Positions 42,367-50,882 of a stretch of DNA of 64,000 bases are shown piece by piece (position 1 is the first letter of the stretch; each line of letters opens with the position of its first letter). The stretch spans positions 372,001-436,000 of the forward strand of contig NZ_QMIG01000001.1 of NCBI RefSeq assembly GCF_003287285.1, written 5' to 3'. Under the pieces are notes generated by a model. It made no database searches. It saw only the letters and a list, made by a program, of their open reading frames with translations, and was not told the DNA's origin. The stretch comes from Phytoactinopolyspora halophila. GTDB taxonomy: Bacteria; Actinomycetota; Actinomycetes; Jiangellales; Jiangellaceae. A program made the translations under genes and the position numbers.

Positions 42367-45300
42367 CGTTCACCGTCCCCACGACCGCGCGCCCGCCTGC
42401 CGGCGGCACGGCGGCCGGCCGCGCGGCGGCCTTGATAGTTGCGTTCCTCGGCCGTCTGTTCGTCCTCGCTCGCCTTTCGCGCGGCCCGGCGCCCCCGGTA
42501 ATGGCCACCACCGGTGGTCGATTCCGGCGCCTCGTCTGCGGGAGGAGACGGCTCCGCGGCGGGCGGTCCCGCAAACTGCCCGGTTCCGCCCGGCCGGGCA
42601 ACCGGGTTTGCCTGCGGCGGCGGTAGTGGCCAGTCCGAGCTTTCCCCGGCACCTGCCACGCCAGCGACCCCGGCTGGTTCGTCCCGATGCCCTGCTCCAG
42701 CATGTTCCGGTTGGGCCCACTCCGCACCGCCAGGGGCGCTCGGCTCGGTCGAGACCGCCGGAAGGTCGGGCGACGTGGGCTCTTCGGGATCGATCTCCGA
42801 TGCGTCTTCGACAGCGCCCTTCTGCCGACGCATCCCCGGCAGCGCGAGAACGGCGACGAAGACCACGACGCCGAGCTGGATGAGCAGCACCCCGGCGCGG
42901 CGCGTCCCTTCGTGTGACAGCTCGAGTTCACCGCCCGCGGGGCCGAGAACGAAGCCCTGGGCCCAGCCGTCGTATTCCACCCGCTCCAGCGGGCGGCCAT
43001 CCAGCGTCGCCGACCATCCCGCATGGGCGCGCTCGGCCAGGACGAGGGTCCTGCCTTCGGCCCCGTCCGGCACTATGGTGCTCGCATCGATGGCCTCGCT
43101 GTCCACGATGAAAGGCTCCGCGTCCGCTTCCTCCGCGTCCTCCTCGTCGGGCTCGGGCTCGGCGACCCAGAGCCGGCCCACAGGGTGATCGACACGCCAC
43201 ATGGCCGCGTCCTCCGGAGCGCTGGCCCGGACCAGTCCCGGAACGGTGTCCAGGGTGTCGGCAAGGTCCTGATCAGCCGGCGCAGGCAAGTAGACATACT
43301 TCGCGGCGAACTCGGCCAGCCGGGCACCGTCCGTTCCGCCACGTCCCGAAACGAGGTCGGCGACGACGTCGTCGAGCGCCTGATACTGCTCGGCGGGCGG
43401 ACCCGACTCGGCGTCACCGAGCCGTGGCCCGGACGAACGTAGCAGTGCATACGTGACCTGCCCGTCCCTGCGGTTGAGCACCAGCGTGCGGATGCGTTCC
43501 GGCTGCTGGGCTTCGTCCGCGATGTACGCCGGCAGCACCTCCGAATCACGGCGTTCCAGGGGCTCGTCGGCACCTCGGGTCACCCACCAACCGGCACCGA
43601 GGACGGGTACGAGGACGGCGCCGGCGGTAGCCACGGCCACCAGCGGCTGGCGCCAGCCGAACGTGGTACCCGCCAGCCAGCCTCGCACACCGTCGCCCGC
43701 GACGGCCGCAGCAATGATCAACGCCCCGCTGACGACGATGGCCGGGTAACCCGGCCATCCGGACACCGGCGCCTGCAGCGTGGGTCCGGTCACCGGGAGC
43801 CTAGAAACGATCAAGCCGAGCACCAGGGCAACTCCGGCGACAGCCCATGCCGTCATCACCACCTGGCGCCGATCCGCACGGAACAATGCCGCCCAGCCCG
43901 CGAAGAGCAGTCCGGCACCGAGCCAGAACGGCGCACCCCCGGGCCCGCCCGGAGATTGCAGCAGGAGCGACCACGGCTCCAGCGCATCGGTGGATAGGCC
44001 GGGTCCGGGCATTCCCGCCTCGGTGAAGAGCAGGATCGGATCCCGCAGAACGGTGCCGCTCCACGGCACGAGCACCACCGGCGTGACGCCGAGTGTCACC
44101 AGCAAGCGCAGGGCCGTTGTCCGATCTCGGTAGACCGTCGCCAACCCGAGCGCGCTCAACGCGAGTACCAGCAACCACGCCAGCGGCACGAAGGCGGCCA
44201 TGGCAGCGAGAATCAATCCGGCGCTCCATGCCGCGCGGAACGGCCCGGGCTCGCCCGGCTTTCCGAGCGTGCGGTAGAGCGCGAGCACCAGCAGCGGGGT
44301 GAGCACCGCGGCGACGATCGTTCCGAGCCGGCCGGCGGCGATCGCGCCGGTGAGGGCCGGCAGCAGCGCGTAGGTGACCGATCCCCACAACCGCAGCCAA
44401 CGCCCGCTCACCAGCCTGCGCAGCAGGAGGTAGGCAGAGATTCCCGCCAGGGGAACGGAGGCCAGCACGAGGAGGTCCACCGCCAGCGTCGCGCTGCGCA
44501 CCACCGTGGCGACGGTGGCAACGACGGCCAGATACGGCGGGGCGGGTGTCGGGCTGCCCAGCCCGACACCATGCCAGGACTCGGTGTACATCTGCCAGAG
44601 CGCCGCGGGGTCACCCACCACGGGCAACAGGGCGCCACCGATGAGACGACCCGCGCCGATCAGCTCCCGAACCGCGATGATGGTGATGAGCACCAACGCG
44701 ACCGTGCTCAGGACCAGCGGGTGCAGCAGCAACCGGATCAAGAACGTGTCGTCGGTTCCCGGGATCTCGTCGTCATCATCGTCCACACCATCGACCGCAC
44801 CCATCCGGCGATGCGCGCCGGACATGTCGGATCCCGCGCCAGATCCGGTCAGTACGCCGAGGATGCTCTCGCCAGCGTTTCGCAGCTGCTGGCCTCGGGG
44901 AGGAAACAGGGGACGCATCTGGACGTGTGATCGGCGCCGGTTACTGCGCCGTCGAGCTCGCCCGCGGATCATCCGGTCCGGCCGGAACAGCACGGCGAAC
45001 ACCGCCCCGAGCTCCTCCAGTGCGAGCGCGGGCTGCTTACCGAACAGGAAGCTCAGCGAACGCCCGACACCGCCGAACAACACTCGCAGGATCAGCAACG
45101 GCAGCCACCGCAGCGGCGAGTTCACGAGCAGGACGTAGAGCGCGTTTCGCCGATCGGCCAGATGTGCACGGTGGCGGGTGGCGCCGAGGCGCCGCCGGCC
45201 ATGTGCCGCGGCCTCGGCGTGGTAGATCACGGCTTTCGGAGCGAGTATGACGGGGTAGTCTGCCTGGTTGACCCGCCAGCCAAAGTCGAGGTCGTCCCGG

Positions 45301-46103
45301 AAGACCGACAGGACGGAGTCGAATCCGCCCAGCTCGTCCCACACGTCCCGCCGTACGAGCATCCCGGCGCTGCCGACCGCCAGCACGTCCCTGATGTGGT
45401 CATGCTGGCCTTGGTCGTACTCGCGCCGGTCGAGTCCGGTATGCCGTCGCCCACCGCCGGTGATGGTCAGGCCGACCTCCAAGAGCTGGCGATCGCCCTT
45501 CCAACTGACCACCTTCGGGCCGATCACACCCGCATCTGGGCGACGTACGGCCGCCTCAAGTAGCTGGCGCAACGCGTCCGGGGCCGGTGCGCTGTCGTCG
45601 TGCAGCAGCCAGATCCATTCCGTGCGCTCGGCAGCAGGCCACGAGGTGAAGGTCGACGACGTGGTCGCCTCGTCGGACTCGTGCAAGCCCCGAGCCACCG
45701 CAGCGCCGAACCCCGTCGACCGCGGCGCGGATACCACAGCGGGCGCGCCGAGCACCGTCGTCAGCTGCTGAGACGTGTCGTCGCTGCTGCCCGTGTCCAC
45801 GGCGATCATTCGGTCTGGCCGATACGTCAGTTCCGCGAGGCTTTCGAGGACGCGGGGAAGCCACCGGGAACCGTTGTGCGCCACGAGGATCGCGGTCACG
45901 TCATGTTCCTGTAGCTGCCGCGGCCCGACTGGCGCTTCGTCGGCCGGCACGGCCGCGAACGCGTCGAGGGCGGCGTCGGCCCCACCTGCAGTGGTGGCAT
46001 AGATGTCGGCCGAGCCGTCAGCGACGTCGCCGTCGGCAGCGCCCACCGCTCGGGCGCCATGCCCGGCCGTACTGGCGGTTGAGATGAATCGGTCGGTTGC
46101 CAT
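42363..46103 (-). CDS. Large GT2 glycosyltransferase with many membrane helices
   Basis: A 1246-residue protein. After a disordered start, a GT2 domain at about 68-330 shows VTAILVAHNGSRWLPRVLES, DTGSSDDTSQ, WLLHDDSAP (DxD-like) and FRDDLDFGWRV. From about 450 to 820 there are some ten or more hydrophobic segments, then a soluble region, one late helix (AGVLLIQLGVVVFVAVLAL) and a Pro/Glu-rich basic tail. Such proteins act on polyprenyl-linked sugars at the envelope in actinomycetes; donor and acceptor are unknown. Coupled to the DUF5719 gene downstream. Confidence 0.88.
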   Translation of the reverse strand: MATDRFISTASTAGHGARAVGAADGDVADGSADIYATTAGGADAALDAFAAVPADEAPVGPRQLQEHDVTAILVAHNGSRWLPRVLESLAELTYRPDRMIAVDTGSSDDTSQQLTTVLGAPAVVSAPRSTGFGAAVARGLHESDEATTSSTFTSWPAAERTEWIWLLHDDSAPAPDALRQLLEAAVRRPDAGVIGPKVVSWKGDRQLLEVGLTITGGGRRHTGLDRREYDQGQHDHIRDVLAVGSAGMLVRRDVWDELGGFDSVLSVFRDDLDFGWRVNQADYPVILAPKAVIYHAEAAAHGRRRLGATRHRAHLADRRNALYVLLVNSPLRWLPLLILRVLFGGVGRSLSFLFGKQPALALEELGAVFAVLFRPDRMIRGRARRRSNRRRSHVQMRPLFPPRGQQLRNAGESILGVLTGSGAGSDMSGAHRRMGAVDGVDDDDDEIPGTDDTFLIRLLLHPLVLSTVALVLITIIAVRELIGAGRLIGGALLPVVGDPAALWQMYTESWHGVGLGSPTPAPPYLAVVATVATVVRSATLAVDLLVLASVPLAGISAYLLLRRLVSGRWLRLWGSVTYALLPALTGAIAAGRLGTIVAAVLTPLLVLALYRTLGKPGEPGPFRAAWSAGLILAAMAAFVPLAWLLVLALSALGLATVYRDRTTALRLLVTLGVTPVVLVPWSGTVLRDPILLFTEAGMPGPGLSTDALEPWSLLLQSPGGPGGAPFWLGAGLLFAGWAALFRADRRQVVMTAWAVAGVALVLGLIVSRLPVTGPTLQAPVSGWPGYPAIVVSGALIIAAAVAGDGVRGWLAGTTFGWRQPLVAVATAGAVLVPVLGAGWWVTRGADEPLERRDSEVLPAYIADEAQQPERIRTLVLNRRDGQVTYALLRSSGPRLGDAESGPPAEQYQALDDVVADLVSGRGGTDGARLAEFAAKYVYLPAPADQDLADTLDTVPGLVRASAPEDAAMWRVDHPVGRLWVAEPEPDEEDAEEADAEPFIVDSEAIDASTIVPDGAEGRTLVLAERAHAGWSATLDGRPLERVEYDGWAQGFVLGPAGGELELSHEGTRRAGVLLIQLGVVVFVAVLALPGMRRQKGAVEDASEIDPEEPTSPDLPAVSTEPSAPGGAEWAQPEHAGAGHRDEPAGVAGVAGAGESSDWPLPPPQANPVARPGGTGQFAGPPAAEPSPPADEAPESTTGGGHYRGRRAARKASEDEQTAEERNYQGRRAAGRRAAGRRARGRGDGER

Positions 46104-46272
46104 GCCTCGTCGGTTCCAGATGTCGTCAGTTCTCGGGGACCAGCTACTCGCGTACTGGTACGCCGATCGCCAACCTTACGCCGAAACGGGGACATGAGCC
46201 GCACCAGATGGTGGCGAGCTGAGACATGGAGCGGCAGCGGCACGTACCGGCGACGGCTCGCCAGGACGCGCT

Positions 46273-46291
46273 TACCCTAGGGGGGTATAGT
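46273..46291 (+). promoter_or_regulatory. Copper-type CsoR operator overlapping a -10 element
   Basis: The palindrome TACCCTAGGGGGGTA (46273-46287) resembles known CsoR operators of the TACCC-n5-GGGTA kind. It overlaps TATAGT at 46286-46291, a good -10 for csoR, whose ATG is at 46329. Repressor binding would block the polymerase. No confident -35 is seen. Confidence 0.7.
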
Positions 46292-46328
46292 GGACGCCGA
46301 GGGACCCGGCCTGACGTGGAGGAGCACG

Positions 46329-46610
46329 ATGACCAGTTACGAGAAGGACAAGGACCGGCACCTGATGCGCCTTCGACGCATCGAAGGCCAGGTCAGGGGC
46401 TTGCAGCGAATGATCGAAGACGATCAGTATTGTATCGACATCCTGACTCAAGTCACGGCAGCCACTCGCGCGTTGCAGTCGTTCTCGCTCGAACTTCTCG
46501 ACAATCACCTCGCCACGTGCGTCGTCGACGCCGCGCGCACGGGCGGGCCCGAAGCAGACGAGAAGGTCCGCGAAGCACAAGACGCGATCGCTCGCCTCGT
46601 TCGTTCGTGA
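46329..46610 (+). CDS. csoR: CsoR-type copper-sensing repressor
   Basis: A 93-residue helical protein (LMRLRRIEGQVRGLQRMIED). Cu(I) ligands C35, H60 and C64 are present (YCIDIL and NHLATC), matching the copper class rather than the formaldehyde or nickel classes. It represses copper efflux genes and releases DNA on Cu(I) binding. A strong GGAGGAG lies before ATG 46329. It is followed by a CopZ-like gene 83 bp downstream; no copper ATPase is in the window. Confidence 0.93.
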   Translation: MTSYEKDKDRHLMRLRRIEGQVRGLQRMIEDDQYCIDILTQVTAATRALQSFSLELLDNHLATCVVDAARTGGPEADEKVREAQDAIARLVRS

Positions 46611-46693
46611 CACCCGGCCGTTCGACACGGGCGGCGGCGATAACGAACACGGAACGCGCACCGAACCCGACCACGCCGTGGGAGGACAGCACG

Positions 46694-46906
46694 ATGACCA
46701 CGTCGACCTACACCGTCACCGGCATGACCTGCGAACATTGCGTGTCGGCCGTGACCTCAGAAGTTTCCAAGATCAACGGAGTATCCGACGTTCGGATCGA
46801 CCTGAACAGCGGGAACGTCACCGTCGTCAGCTCCGGCCCGCTCGATCCCGATGACATTCGCGCCGCGGTGGACGAGGCCGGCTATGAAGTGACAGATCCC
46901 GCATGA
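46694..46906 (+). CDS. copZ: CopZ-like heavy-metal-associated (HMA) copper chaperone
   Basis: A 70-residue ferredoxin-like HMA domain with metal loop GMTCEHC near residue 10-16 and AGYEV at the end. It would carry Cu(I) to efflux ATPases or CsoR. GGAGG lies before ATG 46694. Same direction as csoR and presumably in its transcript. Ends at a hairpin terminator. Confidence 0.92.
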   Translation: MTTSTYTVTGMTCEHCVSAVTSEVSKINGVSDVRIDLNSGNVTVVSSGPLDPDDIRAAVDEAGYEVTDPA

Positions 46907-46914
46907 CAGCTGAG

Positions 46915-46965
46915 CTGTCTCCTCGGGTCCAGCCCGGCTACCGCGTGCCGGATCCGAGGAGACAG
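46915..46965. terminator. Bidirectional hairpin terminator between copZ and whiB2
   Basis: A 12-bp perfect inverted repeat (CTGTCTCCTCGG with CCGAGGAGACAG) has a 27-nt loop. It fills the 62-bp space between the convergent stops of copZ and whiB2. There is no strong T-tract on either side. Confidence 0.7.
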
Positions 46966-46968
46966 GCC

Positions 46969-47238
46969 CTAGCCCGCTCGTTTCTTCAACTTACGCCGTT
47001 CGCGCTCGGACAGTCCGCCCCAGATACCGAAACGTTCGTCATTAGCCAAGGCATATTCGAGACACTCGGCTTTCACCTCACAAGAAAGGCAGACTCGTTT
47101 CGCTTCGCGAGTCGAGCCGCCCTTCTCCGGGAAGAACGCCTCCGGATCGGTCTGGGCGCACAGCGCCCGCTCCTGCCAGCTGGTTTCCTCCTCACCAACA
47201 ACTTCGAGCAGGAGGTTGAGCTCTTCCCACTCAGTCAC
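46969..47238 (-). CDS. whiB2: WhiB2/WhmD-family Fe-S regulator
   Basis: An 89-residue protein. The cluster cysteines are C in ERALCAQTD, the pair CLSC and the last in KAEC; FGIWGGLSERERRKLKK is the conserved turn plus basic DNA-binding tail. In Streptomyces the ortholog WhiB controls sporulation septation with WhiA, and in mycobacteria WhmD affects division. Start GTG 47238 has AAGGAGG eight nt upstream; the longer frame to 47322 is rejected. The position next to fbiA is conserved. Confidence 0.93.
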   Translation of the reverse strand: MTEWEELNLLLEVVGEEETSWQERALCAQTDPEAFFPEKGGSTREAKRVCLSCEVKAECLEYALANDERFGIWGGLSERERRKLKKRAG

Positions 47239-47464
47239 ATGGCTCGCCTCCTTCGACCGCTCCCGGCTCCCTCGGGGAACCGGCCCCCGTGGCGTACCGC
47301 GGTGGTCGAAGCCACGGAACACCTTACGACACGTACGAAATTACATGGCTGGAATACGTGCGCGTCAAGCCGAATCGTGCTAAATATCTTCGGTTCATGT
47401 ATGTGACCGATCCCCTCACCGTCGAGCGGCCCACCCGAACAGCACGTCGACGCCGCAGTACCCA

Positions 47465-47533
47465 CTCCCTCCCATGATCATGAACACTAACTGGCCTCAC
47501 TGGCCCCTTTATGTTCATGATCATGGGAGGGAG
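47465..47533. repeat. Long inverted repeat, dispersed family A, copy 2
   Basis: A 22-bp perfect stem (CTCCCTCCCATGATCATG plus AACA at 47465-47486, partner 47512-47533) with a 25-nt loop. It lies in the 350-bp divergent space between whiB2 and fbiA, which otherwise shows no gene. The stretch ATGATCATGAACACTAACTG is identical to copy 3 at 50.8 kb. Confidence 0.88.
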
Positions 47534-47588
47534 AGACAAGGGAGAGCCGGGGCGGCAGTGGAAGCGACCGGCAAGGTAGCTTCGGAGC

Positions 47589-48566
47589 ATGCTGAGCATT
47601 ACCGCCCTCGCCGGCGGCATCGGGGGAGCACGGTTTCTGCGCGGTCTCTTGCACGCCGTACCGGATGCGGATATCACCGTCATCGGCAACGTCGCCGACG
47701 ACATCACCTTGCACGGCCTGCACGTGAGCCCTGATCTCGACACGGTCATGTACACGCTCGGTGGTGGCATCAACGAAGAGCAAGGCTGGGGCCGGGAGGA
47801 CGAAACGTTCTCCGTAGCCGAGGAGCTCGCCGCCTACGGCGCCCACCCGCAATGGTTCACCCTGGGAGATCGCGACATCGCGACGCACATCGTGCGTACT
47901 CAGATGCTCTCGGCGGGATATCCGCTGTCCGCCGTGACCGAGGCACTCTGTGATCGCTGGCGGCCCGGGGTGCGCCTCCTGCCCGTGACCGACGAGCGAG
48001 TGGAAACCCACGTCGTCGTCGCTGACGACACCGGGATGCGTGCCATCCACTTCCAGGAATGGTGGGTACGATGGCACGCCCGGATCGCGGCCGCGCGCAT
48101 CATGTTCGTCGGCATTGACTCTGCCACGCCGGCACCCGGCGTCATCGAGGCGATCACCAACGCCGACGTCGTCATACTGCCTCCGTCGAATCCCGTCGTC
48201 AGCATCGGACCGATCCTCTCCGTACCCGGCGTACGCGAGGCGGTGGCAAGCACGGACGCGCCCGTGGTCGGGCTCTCGCCCATCATCGGTGCCGCTCCGG
48301 TACGGGGCATGGCCGGTGCCACGCTCCGGTCGACCGGAGTGGAGGTCAGCGCCGCAGGAGTGGCCGGGATGTTCCGCGACATCCTCGACGGCTGGCTGGT
48401 CGACACCTCGGACGCCGATTCCGTCGCCGGCATCGAGGCGCTGCGCACGGAAGGACACCTGCGGTGCCGGGCGGTGCCCTTGCTCATGCACGACGTCGAG
48501 GCCGCCGCGGCCATGGCACGCGAGGCCCTCGATCTCGCCTGGAGCTCCCGGCGCCAGGACGCGTGA
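47589..48566 (+). CDS. fbiA: FbiA/CofD: F420 precursor transferase
   Basis: A 325-residue protein. Motifs are ALAGGIGGARFLRGL near 6 (nucleotide-binding Gly loop), IGNVADDITLHGLHVSPDLD near 32-51, TLGDRDIATH near 90 and ILPPSNPVVSIGPILSVPG near 196. The enzyme transfers the phospho-enolpyruvate (actinobacteria) or phospholactate moiety to Fo, giving (dehydro)F420-0. It is followed 29 bp later by fbiB. The presence of F420 synthesis agrees with an actinomycete. Confidence 0.95.
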   Translation: MLSITALAGGIGGARFLRGLLHAVPDADITVIGNVADDITLHGLHVSPDLDTVMYTLGGGINEEQGWGREDETFSVAEELAAYGAHPQWFTLGDRDIATHIVRTQMLSAGYPLSAVTEALCDRWRPGVRLLPVTDERVETHVVVADDTGMRAIHFQEWWVRWHARIAAARIMFVGIDSATPAPGVIEAITNADVVILPPSNPVVSIGPILSVPGVREAVASTDAPVVGLSPIIGAAPVRGMAGATLRSTGVEVSAAGVAGMFRDILDGWLVDTSDADSVAGIEALRTEGHLRCRAVPLLMHDVEAAAAMAREALDLAWSSRRQDA

Positions 48567-48595
48567 TCGGCGTTTCGGGACGAATGGAGGCGCAC

Positions 48596-49954
48596 GTGAA
48601 CTCGATCCCCCGTTTCGACGTCTGGGGAGTTCCCGGCATACCCGAGGTTCGCCCGGGCGACGATCTCGTCGGCCTGCTCGCGAAGGCCCTGGAGGACCTG
48701 GAGCGCGCCCCCGGCGACCACACGTCCGGCGACCGCCCGGCACCGCCCCAGCTCTCCGATGGCGACGTCGTCGTCGTGACCAGCAAGATCGTCAGCAAGG
48801 CCGAAGGACGGATCACAGCGGGAACGGACCGCGAGGCAGCGATCGACGCCGAGGCCGTGCGCACGGTCTCGGAGTGGACGAGCCCGCGAGGGCGAACCCG
48901 GATTGTCGAGACCCGCCACGGCTTCGTCATGGCAGCGGCCGGCGTCGACGCCTCCAACGTCGAGGCCGGCACCGTCGCCCTCCTGCCCGTGGACCCCGAC
49001 GCGTCGGCCCGCCGGATTCGCGACGGGCTACGTGCCCGGTTCGGGGTTCGCGTCGGCGTGATCCTCACGGATACCGCGGGACGGGCCTGGCGCGACGGCG
49101 TCGTCGACATGGCCGTCGGCGCTGCCGGCATTCGCGCACTGGACGACCTGCGCGGCCAGGTCGATCAGTATGGCAACGATCTCGGCATGACCGTGGTGGC
49201 CGTGGCCGACGAGCTCGCGTCCGCCTCCGAGCTGGTCCGCAGCAAGCTGGCGGGCGTTCCCGTCGCGGTGGTGCGCGGACTTGCCCACGTGGTCCTGCCC
49301 GACCACGTGGACGAGTCCGGTGAGCCCGACCGGGGCGCATCGGTGCTGGTCCGGCCGTCGTCGGAAGATCGCTTCCGCCTCGGCACGCCGGAAGCCATGC
49401 GCGAGGCCGTGGTCAGCCGGCGCACGGTACGCGAGTTCAGCTCGGCGCCCGTCGAGCCGGCCATCGTGCACCGCGCCGTCGCCGCCGCCCTCACCGCGCC
49501 GGTTCCCGCAACCGGTACCACGGACGCGCAGTCACCAAGCACGGAGCCGCCCCTCCGGGTCGTGTCGGTCGAAACCGGGGCGGCACGGCAGGCGCTGGTG
49601 CGCGCACTGCGCGAGCCGGGAACCGAGGAGCACGTTTCCGCCGATCTGGTGGCGTCCGCTCCCCTCGTCATGGTGCCCTGCCTGCTCGAGGGACCGGCCG
49701 GCGCGCAAGTACCGGATGCGGCGCGCATGCTCGGCGCGGGCGCCGCGGTCGAGAACCTGCTCATCACGCTCGCCGCCGACGGGATCGGTGCGACATGGCT
49801 CCTTCCCCCTGGCGCCGTGGAGTCCGCGGTCCCGACGGCGCTCGCGCTTCCCGGCGGCTGGCGGCCAGTCGGTGTCGTCGTCGCCGGATATCCGGCCGTC
49901 GCTCCCGCCGAGCACCCCGGCTACCCGGTCAATGACGTCGTCACCGTACGCTGA
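48596..49954 (+). CDS. fbiB: FbiB: F420 gamma-glutamyl ligase fused to nitroreductase-like FMN domain
   Basis: A 452-residue two-domain protein. The CofE domain (about 1-245) shows VVVTSKIVSKAEGR, ILTDTAGRAWRDGVVDMAVG and DELASASELV. The nitroreductase-like domain (about 250-452) begins VVSRRTVREFSS and ends VGVVVAGYPA. The fusion adds glutamates to F420-0 and reduces dehydro-F420. The frame opens at a GTG (48563) overlapping the fbiA stop, but the GTG at 48596 has GGAGG five nt upstream and gives the family start (VWGVPGIPEVRPGDDL). Confidence 0.94.
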   Translation: MNSIPRFDVWGVPGIPEVRPGDDLVGLLAKALEDLERAPGDHTSGDRPAPPQLSDGDVVVVTSKIVSKAEGRITAGTDREAAIDAEAVRTVSEWTSPRGRTRIVETRHGFVMAAAGVDASNVEAGTVALLPVDPDASARRIRDGLRARFGVRVGVILTDTAGRAWRDGVVDMAVGAAGIRALDDLRGQVDQYGNDLGMTVVAVADELASASELVRSKLAGVPVAVVRGLAHVVLPDHVDESGEPDRGASVLVRPSSEDRFRLGTPEAMREAVVSRRTVREFSSAPVEPAIVHRAVAAALTAPVPATGTTDAQSPSTEPPLRVVSVETGAARQALVRALREPGTEEHVSADLVASAPLVMVPCLLEGPAGAQVPDAARMLGAGAAVENLLITLAADGIGATWLLPPGAVESAVPTALALPGGWRPVGVVVAGYPAVAPAEHPGYPVNDVVTVR

Positions 49955-50049
49955 CACTCGTATACGACGCACGCGCGACGGAGAATGGGACCAACCGGAT
50001 ACTTGCCCACGAGCAGCGCGTGTCGCACCGGACGCGTAACCTCGCACAT

Positions 50050-50814
50050 ATGGTCACGACTCCCTACGAGCTGCTGCGCCACGAGCTGCAACGCGACGGC
50101 TCGCGGCCGTTCGTCACGTACTATGACGACGCCACCGGAGAACGGGTCGAGCTCTCCGTCGCCACCTTCGACAACTGGGTCGCCAAGACCGCCGGGCTGC
50201 TGCGCGACGACCTGGCTGCCGACGCCGGCGCTCGCGTCGCGCTGCTCTTGCCGCCCCACTGGCAGGCACTCGTCTGGGCGGGCGCGTGCTGGGCGGTCGG
50301 AGCGTGCCTGACGGATTCCATCGACGATGCCGCCGCCGTCGTCACCGGTCCCGATTCGCTGGAGGACGCGGCTGCCTCGGACGTCGACGACGTGATCGCC
50401 CACTCGCTGCGCCCGATGGGCGCCCGGTTCGCCGACCCGCTGCCCATCGGCGTGCTCGACTACGCCGTCGAGGTTCCCGGCCATGCGGACGAGCTCGTCG
50501 CATACGTGCCGCCATCCGCGGACGAACCAGCACTCGAGGCGGGCGGCGCCGTGCACACGCTCGGCGGGCTGGTCGAGCACGCACGCGAGCGGGCCAAGCA
50601 GCTCGGGATAGGCCCGGAGGCACGGTTGCTCGTACCCGCCAGCGACGTTCGGGCAGCCGTCGTCGATGCCTTCCTGGTGCCGCTAGTCGTGAGCGGTTCG
50701 GCGGTGCTGGTCCAGAACGAGGAGACGGCGGGCCGCGACAACCGGACCGCCGCCGAGCGGGTCACCACGGTCGTTCCCACCCCCGCACCCACCGCCGATG
50801 ATCATGAACACTAA
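50050..50814 (+). CDS. TIGR03089 family protein (short AMP-binding-like)
   Basis: A 254-residue protein resembling only the N-terminal part of an AMP-forming ligase (RVELSVATFDNWVAKTAGLL, VALLLPPHWQALVWAGACWA). It lacks the P-loop and C-terminal domain needed for adenylation. This short form is the usual TIGR03089 family, of unknown function, often near cell-envelope genes. Its last codons (DHEH) run into hairpin repeat copy 3. ATG 50050 is preferred to the GTG at 50020. Confidence 0.82.
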   Translation: MVTTPYELLRHELQRDGSRPFVTYYDDATGERVELSVATFDNWVAKTAGLLRDDLAADAGARVALLLPPHWQALVWAGACWAVGACLTDSIDDAAAVVTGPDSLEDAAASDVDDVIAHSLRPMGARFADPLPIGVLDYAVEVPGHADELVAYVPPSADEPALEAGGAVHTLGGLVEHARERAKQLGIGPEARLLVPASDVRAAVVDAFLVPLVVSGSAVLVQNEETAGRDNRTAAERVTTVVPTPAPTADDHEH

Positions 50815-50847
50815 CTGACCTCAGAGAACGGCAAGTGTTCATGATCA
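50799..50847. repeat. Inverted repeat, dispersed family A, copy 3
   Basis: Arms TGATCATGAACACT (50799-50812) and AGTGTTCATGATCA (50834-50847) flank a 21-nt loop. The repeat overlaps the stop codon of the TIGR03089 gene and precedes the glycosyltransferase start by 36 bp. From ATGATCATG through ACTGACCTCA it differs at one base from copy 2. Confidence 0.88.
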
Positions 50848-50882
50848 GCAGGTGGAGGGTAGGTCGTGATGCCGGAGGTGTC

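Noticed and set aside
41125-42435. Long plus-strand frame of 436 codons
   Set aside because: It is the mirror of the DUF5719 coding sequence; composition is Arg/His-rich with no domain.
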